Shown here in pieces: positions 1 through 5,803 of a stretch of DNA of 31,532 bases (position 1 is the first letter of the stretch; the number at the start of each line of letters is the position of its first letter). The position numbers and the translations under genes were made by a program. Below the pieces are notes generated by a model. The model worked only from the letters and a program-made list of their open reading frames with translations. It did not search any database and was not told the DNA's origin. The stretch is from JTS-AC122 sp050246015. GTDB taxonomy: Bacteria; Planctomycetota; Phycisphaerae; Phycisphaerales; UBA1924. The stretch is from assembly GCA_050246015.1 (NCBI GenBank), contig JBFWWU010000031.1, positions 1-31,532 on the forward strand. The letters run 5' to 3'.

Positions 1-44
1 GGGTGGGTGCGGGGTGAACTTGGGGGGAGGGGGACCGAGGGGGA
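1..44. repeat. G-rich low-complexity left end
   Basis: The first 44 bases carry at least four runs of three or more G (GGGTGGG, GGGG, GGGGGG, GGGGG). This satisfies the simple pattern for an intramolecular G-quadruplex on the plus strand. No gene is visible here. It mirrors the G-rich tract at the right end, so the window may be a contig whose ends are hard-to-assemble G tracts. That last point is inference. Confidence 0.6.
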
Positions 45-288
45 TTGACTTCCACGATCAACTCTCGACTTCTCTCTCTCTCGCCAAGCGGCTTGCCGTG
101 CTCGATGCGCGCGCAAGCCGCTTGCAATTCGAGGGAGAACCGGTGCCGGCCGCGGCTCGTAGGGAACCGCCCGTATTCGGGAAATCGGGCGAGGCTCTGT
201 TCGAGCGGGCGACGTGGTTACCATAACTGCGTTGTCGGCGGTGTGTTGTCAATCGTGCGGCGTCCGATATCAGACCGAGTCGGAGGTG
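45..288. other. non-coding leader upstream of the ECF sigma gene
   Basis: I see no convincing gene in this stretch. Open frames exist on both strands but have no family resemblance and no start signal. It holds a short TC repeat (TCTCTCTCTC near 70-81) and one candidate sigma70-type promoter listed separately. It most likely serves as the upstream regulatory region of the sigma factor gene that starts at 328. Confidence 0.5.
246..273 (+). promoter_or_regulatory. candidate sigma70-like promoter for the ECF operon
   Basis: TTGTCA at 246-251 lies 16 bases from TATCAG at 268-273. Each hexamer is close to the -35 and -10 consensus, and the pair sits about 55 bases upstream of the sigma factor start. 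The match is only moderate and the element could be chance. An autoregulated ECF promoter with different motifs is equally possible. Confidence 0.3.
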
Positions 289-327
289 CCCCCCCTCCCC
301 TCCTCCCCCTCCATATCCCTCCCCATC
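289..327 (+). repeat. C/T-rich tract abutting the sigma factor start codon
   Basis: Nearly every base from 289 to 327 is C or T, in blocks of CCCCTCCCC and CCTCC type, and the tract ends directly at the ATG. On the minus strand it reads as G-runs able to form a quadruplex. There is therefore no purine-rich ribosome-binding site before the start at 328. A similar CCCCT-type tract on the coding strand lies upstream of rnr at the far right of the window. Confidence 0.6.
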
Positions 328-969
328 ATGCCCGATCAGGACACGAGAACCGATGAGGAACTGATCGAGGCCTACCGGGGCGGCGAGAGCGGCGCGTTTC
401 CGGTGCTTATTGAGCGGTATCACGACGATCTGCTGAGGTTCCTGGTGCGATTGACCGGCAGCCGGGCGACGGCGGAGGACGCATTTCAGGAAACGTTTCT
501 CCAGGTTCACCTGTCGGCGGATGCTTTTGACGTGAATCGGCGTCTAAAGCCGTGGCTTTTTACGATTGCCGCGAACAAGGCGAGGGATGCGCTACGTAAG
601 AACTCGCGCCGACGGGCTCTGGATCTGTCGGCTCCGATCAACAACGGGGGCGGCGGGCGGGGAGGACCGGGCGGGGGGGGCGACCAAGGCGGCCGCACGT
701 TTGTGGATCTGCTGGAGATCGACATCCCGCCCCCGAGCGGGCGGATGGAGGACGAAGAGCAGAGCAAGCAGGTGCAGCAGGCGCTGGATGCGTTGCCGTG
801 GTCGCTGAGAGAGATTCTGTTGCTCGCGTATTTTCAGCGGATGAGTTACAGCCAGATCGCTGATTCGCTCGACATCCCGCTGGGCACGGTGAAGTCCCGA
901 CTGCATGCGGCGGTGGCGGCATTCGCGAAGAAGTGGCAGGCGACGATCAAGGGTAAGAAGCCGGTATGA
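328..969 (+). CDS. ECF-type RNA polymerase sigma factor
   Basis: The 213-residue protein is a sigma70-family factor of the extracytoplasmic-function type, which redirects RNA polymerase to a dedicated promoter set. Region 2 is seen around residues 10-90, with the core LIERYHDDLLRFLVRLTGS followed by the AEDAFQETFLQVH segment. Region 4 is near 150-210, with a helix-turn-helix around MSYSQIADSLDIPLGTVKSR. The linker between them is unusually rich in glycine. The frame is open further upstream, but I chose 328 because the family begins about ten residues before region 2 and the upstream codons come from a C-rich low-complexity tract. The stop overlaps the next gene (ATGA), whose product looks like its membrane-bound anti-sigma partner. 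The ECF subgroup cannot be named from the sequence alone. Confidence 0.92.
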   Translation: MPDQDTRTDEELIEAYRGGESGAFPVLIERYHDDLLRFLVRLTGSRATAEDAFQETFLQVHLSADAFDVNRRLKPWLFTIAANKARDALRKNSRRRALDLSAPINNGGGGRGGPGGGGDQGGRTFVDLLEIDIPPPSGRMEDEEQSKQVQQALDALPWSLREILLLAYFQRMSYSQIADSLDIPLGTVKSRLHAAVAAFAKKWQATIKGKKPV

Positions 970-2306
970 GTTCACACGATCCGCGAACGAGTCCTGGTGA
1001 TTCCGCCGGCCCCTGGGCGAGTTCGAGCACGCCGGGGGGATCGGGCGACGAGTTTCAGGACGTGGACCCCAGCCAGTACGAAACGTTGCACCCGCAGGAC
1101 GAGGCCGCGCTGGACGCGCTGGCGTCGGCGCATTTCCGGATGGAAGCGGTGGAAGAATCGCAGCGTCCGATCGCGCGGGGGCTGAGCGATCTGCTGTCGC
1201 TGCTGGACCGGGGGACGGGGGGAAGTCCCGAGGGGCGGCAAGCGCTGGTGGACGTGACGCTGGCGCGGGTGGCGCAGGCGAGGCGACAGGAACGACGGGG
1301 TGGGACCGAGCCGGCGCTCAGTTGGGGCGATGATGAGGCGCTCGAAGCGCTCATCGCGGCGGAGTATGACGTGGAGCGGGTGCCGGGCGCGCAGCGGTAC
1401 CGGGCGAAGCGAGCGGCGAACCTGCTGGGATTGCTGGGCGGTGTCGTGACGGGGAGCGCGGCGGATGGATCACTGGTTGAACGGACCCTGTCGCGGGTGC
1501 AGCGGGCGATCGAAGAGCACGAAGACCGGCTGACGGTGGCGACACGGCAGGCGGAGGCCCCGCGGGCACGGGGGCTGTCCATTCGGCTGGCGGACGCGAT
1601 GTCGGCGGCGGCGCTGCTGTTCATCGGGTTCATGCTGGTGGCGCCGATGCTCCTGGGGATGCGGGCATACAACCAGCAGCAGGCGTGCATGTCGAACATG
1701 CACAGCGCGGGCGTGGCGTTCGACGCGTACGCGGGCGATTTCAGGTCGCGGCTCCCGGTCGCGTCGCGGGCGCCGGCGGGCACGTCGTGGTGGAACGTGG
1801 GGGACCCGGAGCACTCAAACTCGGCGAACCTGTTTCTGCTGCGTCGCGCGAACTACGCGCCGACGATCGAGATACTGGCGTGCTGCGGAAACCCGCAGGC
1901 GCCTCGCGTGGCGCAGGCGGACTGGGTGGACTGGCCGACGCTGAATCAGGTGTCGTACAGTTATCAGAACCAGTTCGCGGAGCGGCGGGCGCGGTGGGAG
2001 CAGGGGCGGCGTGTGGTGATCCTGGCGGATGCGTCGCCGGTGGTCCGGCGGGCGATCCGCAACGGGGTGATCCTGCCGTTCGAGAACTCGGCGAATCACG
2101 ATGAGCGCGGGCAGAACGTCCTGCTCAATGACGGGACGGGTGTGTGGCTGGCGACGCCGAACCTGCCGTTCGGGCGCGGCGACAACATCTGGCTGCCGCG
2201 TAACATCGAGGCGGAGATCGCGCGGCTGGGTCGGCGTGGGGAGACGTTCCCGATCGAGGGGACGGAAGAGCCGGAGCGGGAAGACGATTCGTTCGTCGGC
2301 CCGTGA
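966..2306 (+). CDS. membrane protein, probable anti-sigma factor fused to a pseudopilin-like domain
   Basis: This 446-residue protein is translationally coupled to the sigma factor. Its cytoplasmic part contains two similar segments (about residues 45-105 and 122-182), each with a DEALxAL-type start and an L(V)xxTLxRV-type end, so it looks internally duplicated. One membrane helix follows at 211-231. Right after it comes the stretch typical of prepilin/DUF1559-type proteins: Cys241, SNMHSAGVAF, then Tyr255 and a RLP motif. Near the C-terminus His378 is followed ten residues later by DG (389-390), like the H-x9-DG motif of that family. The prepilin N-terminal cleavage signal is absent, because the helix lies in mid-protein. 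The overlap with an ECF sigma gene suggests anti-sigma function, but no classic zinc (HxxxCxxC) anti-sigma motif is visible. That role is inference. Confidence 0.75.
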   Translation: MSSHDPRTSPGDSAGPWASSSTPGGSGDEFQDVDPSQYETLHPQDEAALDALASAHFRMEAVEESQRPIARGLSDLLSLLDRGTGGSPEGRQALVDVTLARVAQARRQERRGGTEPALSWGDDEALEALIAAEYDVERVPGAQRYRAKRAANLLGLLGGVVTGSAADGSLVERTLSRVQRAIEEHEDRLTVATRQAEAPRARGLSIRLADAMSAAALLFIGFMLVAPMLLGMRAYNQQQACMSNMHSAGVAFDAYAGDFRSRLPVASRAPAGTSWWNVGDPEHSNSANLFLLRRANYAPTIEILACCGNPQAPRVAQADWVDWPTLNQVSYSYQNQFAERRARWEQGRRVVILADASPVVRRAIRNGVILPFENSANHDERGQNVLLNDGTGVWLATPNLPFGRGDNIWLPRNIEAEIARLGRRGETFPIEGTEEPEREDDSFVGP

Positions 2307-2393
2307 AACAGGTCCAACCAGAAGTGTGGCGTCGGCGCCGAGCGAGGAGGGCGCGGGCTGTTCGTACGGCGTGCCTGGGGGCGGCACGAGCGA

Positions 2394-2975
2394 TCACGCG
2401 CTGATGGACTCCACGCCGAGGATGACCTCGACGGCGCGCTTGGCGCTGGCGGCGGCGGAGGTGATGCGCTGCGTATGTCGTGAGACGATGGCGCCGGTGA
2501 GCAGGACCATGCACTGCTGCGTCAGAGCGTCGGGATCGTCGATGCCGGCTTCGACGAGGCGCTGGTGAATCTGTTGGGCGAGGTGGCGGCCGTGCTTCTG
2601 GGCGGCCTGGTTGATGGGGTCGTGCGGGGACGGGAACTCGGTCGCGGCGTTCATGAAGAGGCAGCCGCGAAATCCATCCTGACTGAACCATTCTTCGAGT
2701 TGATCAAAGAGGGCAACGACCTGGCGACGGGGGTCGTTGCTTCCGTGGGTGCGCATGAAGTCGATGGCGTCGGCGATATCTCGGCGGTCGCGTGTTTCAA
2801 GGACCGCGAGGATGATGTCGTCCTTGCTTTCAAAGTGTTTGTAGAGAGCGGTCTTGCTGATGCCCACGCCGTCGAGGATCTGGTCCAAGCCGACGGCCTG
2901 GAAACCGTGGTGATAGAAGAGATTGCCGGCGACATCGATGATGCGTTCACGAGTTCCACCGGGATTCGTTGGCAT
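2394..2975 (-). CDS. TetR/AcrR-family transcriptional regulator
   Basis: The 193-residue protein has a TetR N-terminal DNA-binding domain (about residues 7-53), with the helix-turn-helix GVGISKTALYKHFESKDD. A C-terminal ligand-binding half includes GFRGCLFMNAATEF, a motif common in TetR proteins. Such proteins are usually repressors released by a small ligand, which is unknown here. The frame can be extended to a TTG at 3017. I chose the ATG at 2973-2975 because the family starts a few residues before the RERI segment. The gene is divergent from the small gene at 3132. Repeats in between (3011-3041) could be its operator, which would place the small gene and the downstream methyltransferase gene under its control. 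It is convergent with the anti-sigma-like gene. Confidence 0.9.
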   Translation of the reverse strand: MPTNPGGTRERIIDVAGNLFYHHGFQAVGLDQILDGVGISKTALYKHFESKDDIILAVLETRDRRDIADAIDFMRTHGSNDPRRQVVALFDQLEEWFSQDGFRGCLFMNAATEFPSPHDPINQAAQKHGRHLAQQIHQRLVEAGIDDPDALTQQCMVLLTGAIVSRHTQRITSAAASAKRAVEVILGVESISA

Positions 2976-3010
2976 GACGGGCCCTGTCGGAGTCTGGTCG
3001 GGTGTACGAG

Positions 3011-3041
3011 GAGTCAACCAGTAGTGTACTTCGAGTCAACC
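3011..3041. promoter_or_regulatory. candidate operator/promoter between tetR-type gene and 3132
   Basis: GAGTCAACC occurs twice as a direct repeat (3011-3019 and 3033-3041, period 22 bases). Between the copies is a small inverted repeat, AGTA-GTG-TACT (3020-3030). On the minus strand each repeat contains TTGACT and the centre contains TACACT, a possible -10 box for the TetR gene about 50 bases upstream of its ATG. The position and repetition suggest an autoregulatory site. The exact protein footprint is not known. Confidence 0.4.
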
Positions 3042-3131
3042 TGACTTCGATAGCCGGCGGCGTACGTTCTATCGCTGATTCTGCTGGACGAGGCGAGTGA
3101 CCTCGGAAGGGAATCGGCGAAAGGACGCACA

Positions 3132-3377
3132 ATGAACGAACAGGATTCTTCGAGCGAACGTCCGGCAATCCGGCATGAACGGCGCCTGGAACCGGCCGGA
3201 GACGGAGCGCTCGTGGAGGCACTTTCGAGGAGCGAGCCGGGGCAGCGGGTGCACCTCGTCGCCGCGACGTGGGCGCAGGTCGATCTCACTCGCGAGCGAC
3301 TCTGGAGGCTCGGTCTTTGTGATCGCGTGAGTGTCCACCATATCTCGGGATTAGTGGAGAAGCGTCGGGCCGGCTGA
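3132..3377 (+). CDS. small hypothetical protein
   Basis: This is an 81-residue frame of unknown function. It is supported by an AAAGGA ribosome-binding site about six bases before the ATG and by its position opposite a divergent TetR gene. I do not recognise a family. The sequence is charged and rich in Arg and Glu, with no membrane helix or signal peptide. Its second half (GQRVHLVAATWAQVDL onward) looks like a small alpha/beta fold. Third-position GC is weaker than in neighbouring genes, so it may be spurious. If real, it would be the first gene of a short plus-strand run into the methyltransferase gene 119 bases downstream. Confidence 0.42.
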   Translation: MNEQDSSSERPAIRHERRLEPAGDGALVEALSRSEPGQRVHLVAATWAQVDLTRERLWRLGLCDRVSVHHISGLVEKRRAG

Positions 3378-3496
3378 GGTGGGGGCGGCGGCCTGGACTG
3401 TGGGCGTGGAGGCGAGAGCGAGTTGGTAGGGTCGGGATGTCATCGGCGCCACGGCCGCGCTTCAGGAACTGTTTGCACGTTTGAAAGGAGCATCGG

Positions 3497-4405
3497 ATGT
3501 CAACGACAGTGGATCATCGAGCGGCGAGAGTGGAGGGGCAGGAGAATGCGGGCCGCGGGAGAGGCGCACGGGCGTCCGCGGGTGGGGCGGAGGCGCGGGA
3601 GGGCACGCCGAGGAAATCGTGCCCGGTTCATGCGATCGGCGATCTCCTGGGCCAGAGGGCGACGATTTCGGTGGGTGGGATGGCGGCGCTGGTGTACGGG
3701 CTTGTGGCGTACGGGGCGTTCATGGCGACGATCCTGTACGCGATCGGGTTCGTGGGCGAGTGGATCGTACCAAAGTCGATCGACAGCGGGGAAGCGGGGG
3801 CGGTGGTACCGTCGCTGGTGATCAACGCCGCGCTGCTGGCGCTGTTTGTGGTGCAGCACACGGTCATGGCGCGGCCGGCGTTCAAGCGGGCGTGGACACG
3901 AGTGATCCCGCGGAGCATCGAGCGATCGACGTTCGTGCTGGCGTCGTGCGTGTGCCTGGGGCTGTTGTTCTGGCAATGGCGGCCGCTGCCGGGAGTCGTG
4001 TGGAGCGTGAGCAACCCGGTGGCGGCGGGGGCGATCACCGGGGTGTCAATCCTGGGGTGGGTGACGGTGTTTGCGTCGTCGATGCTGATCAATCACTTTG
4101 ATCTGTTCGGGCTGCGGCAGACGTGGCTGCGGGCGCGGGGGAGGGAGTATCAGCCGGTCGGGTTCAGGCTGGTGGGGCTGTATCGGCTGGTGCGGCATCC
4201 GCTGATGGTGGGATTCCTGCTTGCGTTCTGGGCGACGCCGACGATGAGCGTCGGACACTTGTTCTTCGCGGTCATGACGACGGGGTACATCCTGCTGGGG
4301 ACGTGGATCGAGGAGCGGGACTTGATCGCGGAGCACGGAGAGTCGTACCTGGCGTATCGGCGGGGCGTTCGCGGGTTCATTCCGATCCCGCGGCGCGCGG
4401 TGTGA
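3497..4405 (+). CDS. mddA: methanethiol S-methyltransferase, MddA-like (NnrU/isoprenylcysteine methyltransferase superfamily)
   Basis: This 302-residue integral membrane enzyme resembles MddA, which methylates methanethiol with S-adenosylmethionine to make dimethyl sulfide. Features I associate with MddA are the GFVGEWIVPKSID segment (84-96), VQHTVMARPAFKRAW (119-133), the IERSTFVL...LLFWQWRPLPGVVW stretch (141-169), INHFDLFGLRQTWL (198-211), and the carboxyl-terminal methyltransferase core with YRLVRHPLMVGFLLAFW (229-245), ATPTMSVGHL and EERDL (272-276). About five membrane segments are expected. The N-terminal 55 residues are a polar, low-complexity extension with a CPVH motif at 42-45. An AAAGGAG ribosome-binding site six bases before the ATG supports the start. 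The substrate is inferred from similarity; a related membrane thiol methyltransferase cannot be excluded. Confidence 0.78.
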   Translation: MSTTVDHRAARVEGQENAGRGRGARASAGGAEAREGTPRKSCPVHAIGDLLGQRATISVGGMAALVYGLVAYGAFMATILYAIGFVGEWIVPKSIDSGEAGAVVPSLVINAALLALFVVQHTVMARPAFKRAWTRVIPRSIERSTFVLASCVCLGLLFWQWRPLPGVVWSVSNPVAAGAITGVSILGWVTVFASSMLINHFDLFGLRQTWLRARGREYQPVGFRLVGLYRLVRHPLMVGFLLAFWATPTMSVGHLFFAVMTTGYILLGTWIEERDLIAEHGESYLAYRRGVRGFIPIPRRAV

Positions 4406-4472
4406 GCCGCGAAGAGGGATTCGGGATGGAGGGAGGGGCGGGATCGTCGGCGGCGCGAAAGGAAGAGGACGC

Positions 4473-4592
4473 ATGAAGAGTTATTTGAGGCAGGCGGGCG
4501 TCGCCGGAGTGGCGTTTTTCATGATCAAGGGGTTGGCGTGGCTCGCGGTGCTGTTGATGCCGCTGGTCAGCGCGAGGTGCGCGGCGAACTGA
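4473..4592 (+). CDS. 39-residue single-helix membrane peptide
   Basis: A short frame starts at an ATG preceded by a purine-rich AAAGGAAGAGGA site and encodes 39 residues. It has a short basic start (MKSYLRQ) followed by one continuous hydrophobic helix containing FFMIKGLAWLAVLLM. It lies 67 bases after the methyltransferase gene on the same strand and just before a strong terminator, so it is probably the last gene of that transcript. The lysine inside the hydrophobic run, in the FFxIKGLxWL pattern, looks deliberate rather than random. Function is unknown. A small subunit or stabiliser of the neighbouring membrane enzyme is possible but unproven. Confidence 0.6.
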   Translation: MKSYLRQAGVAGVAFFMIKGLAWLAVLLMPLVSARCAAN

Positions 4593-4618
4593 GGAATCGG
4601 GTTGAGCGGCGGCGGGGC

Positions 4619-4660
4619 ACGCCCGCGCGGCGAGGGTCGCGCGGGCGTTTGTGTTTTTTC
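4619..4660 (+). terminator. intrinsic terminator after the methyltransferase cluster
   Basis: An 11-base GC-rich stem (ACGCCCGCGCG at 4619-4629, perfect complement at 4638-4648) has an 8-base loop and is followed by TTGTGTTTTTT. This is a strong Rho-independent terminator for plus-strand transcription arriving from 3497-4592. Confidence 0.88.
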
Positions 4661-4808
4661 GTTTGGAGAAGATGACGGAATTGTGCGTGAGTGCGGCGGG
4701 GAGCGCTGCGTTCAGGAGATATCGGACACTGCGCGGGAGGCGAGGAGGTCCGATTGGCGGCGCCGTCTCGCGCCGGCCGGGTGGCGTGTGTTTCCCCGGG
4801 CGATTGTC

Positions 4809-4826
4809 GCCGTGAGCGTTCACGGC
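4809..4826. promoter_or_regulatory. perfect inverted repeat upstream of the secreted dockerin-like gene
   Basis: GCCGTGA (4809-4815) and TCACGGC (4820-4826) are exact complements separated by four bases, about 45-60 bases before the ATG at 4869. The site could bind a dimeric regulator or form a hairpin in the 5' leader. The rest of 4661-4868 shows no gene. Confidence 0.35.
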
Positions 4827-4868
4827 GTGTGGCTGTATCGGCGCACATTTATTCTCAAGGAGCGGTAC

Positions 4869-5621
4869 ATGAATCTCTCACGGTGGTGTCGGAGCGCGAT
4901 GATGGCGGTGGGGATGCTGATCATTTCGGTGCTGGCGGTGGTGCGGGTGGCGACGGCGTGCAGCCACGCTCCGCCGAACCCGCCGCAGGTGTGCATCGAG
5001 CAACTCAGCAACACGATGTACTGCATCATCATCAAGAACTACAACACAGGGGGTGGTGCGCAGCAGGGGCAGTTCTGCACGTGCGCGCTGCGGACGCTGG
5101 GTCCGATCCAATCGGTGAACTCATTCCAGATGTTCCGGTGCGGGACGACGATCCCGGTGCAGGGGTGGAACTTCCAGCCGAACTCGATCAGTTCGCAGGC
5201 GTGGAGCCAGATCCTGGGCGGGCCGGCGACGGGGTTCCTGTCGGCGGTGAACGCGCCGGTGCCGCCGGAGACGTGCATCGATCTGAAGTTCATCATCACG
5301 GTGGCGCCGGGGACGACGCCGACGCAGGTGGCGGGGGCGCTGGCGGGCGGCGGGGTGATCGTGGGGAACGGGGAAGCGGATCCGACGGGGCGGCCGATGC
5401 CGGGGAGTTTCGAGGTTCGCCCCGCGGGCCCGATCATGATTGTGCAGGGCAACCCGTGCCCGGCGGATCTGGACGGCGACGGGGTCGTCACGAGCATGGA
5501 CTTTTTCGTCTTTCTGACGGCGTTCTTCAACGGGACGGACGTCGCGGACTTCAATCACGACGGGGCGATCACGTCGCAGGACTTCTTTGACTATCTGGCG
5601 GCGTTCTTTACGCCGTGCTGA
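4869..5621 (+). CDS. secreted protein with C-terminal dockerin-type Ca-binding repeats
   Basis: This is a 250-residue exported protein. A signal peptide covers about residues 1-30: basic MNLSRWCR, a hydrophobic core, and likely cleavage at ATA-C31. The mature part is cysteine-containing and has no family I recognise. The last 55 residues begin NPCPADLDGDG and contain two EF-hand-like loops (DLDGDGVVTSMDF and DFNHDGAITSQDF), each followed by an FxxFLxAFF helix. This is the paired-repeat tail seen at the end of many exported Phycisphaerae proteins. I chose the ATG at 4869, within a longer open frame, because of the AAGGAG site before it and the signal peptide directly after. It forms its own transcription unit between two terminators. 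Substrate or partner is unknown; the tail suggests attachment to a surface or protein complex. Confidence 0.83.
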   Translation: MNLSRWCRSAMMAVGMLIISVLAVVRVATACSHAPPNPPQVCIEQLSNTMYCIIIKNYNTGGGAQQGQFCTCALRTLGPIQSVNSFQMFRCGTTIPVQGWNFQPNSISSQAWSQILGGPATGFLSAVNAPVPPETCIDLKFIITVAPGTTPTQVAGALAGGGVIVGNGEADPTGRPMPGSFEVRPAGPIMIVQGNPCPADLDGDGVVTSMDFFVFLTAFFNGTDVADFNHDGAITSQDFFDYLAAFFTPC

Positions 5622-5703
5622 CTTGACAACGCCAGATCGCGGACGAGGCGTGAAGAGGCGGGCCGGACGCCCGCTCCACGATGTATCTGTAGGAAGTTCG
5701 AGG

Positions 5704-5733
5704 AGGCCCGGACCGGGAAGGTCCGGGCCTTTT
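5704..5733 (+). terminator. intrinsic terminator after the dockerin-like gene
   Basis: An 11-base perfect stem (AGGCCCGGACC at 5704-5714 with GGTCCGGGCCT at 5720-5730) has a five-base loop and ends in TTTT. It lies 83 bases after the stop of the secreted protein gene. Confidence 0.87.
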
Positions 5734-5803
5734 GGCGCGCGAAGGGGAGGTGTGAGGAATCCGGAGGGGCGATTGGGAACAATGCAGCCGGAGGACGCGT
5801 GGT

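Noticed and set aside
14..226. 70-codon open frame near the left end
   Set aside because: It has a start in a G-rich low-complexity tract, no ribosome-binding site and no resemblance to known proteins.
2370..2388. CGTGCC/GGCACG hairpin as a terminator between two convergent genes
   Set aside because: The stem is only six bases with no T tract in either direction, so it is too weak to call.
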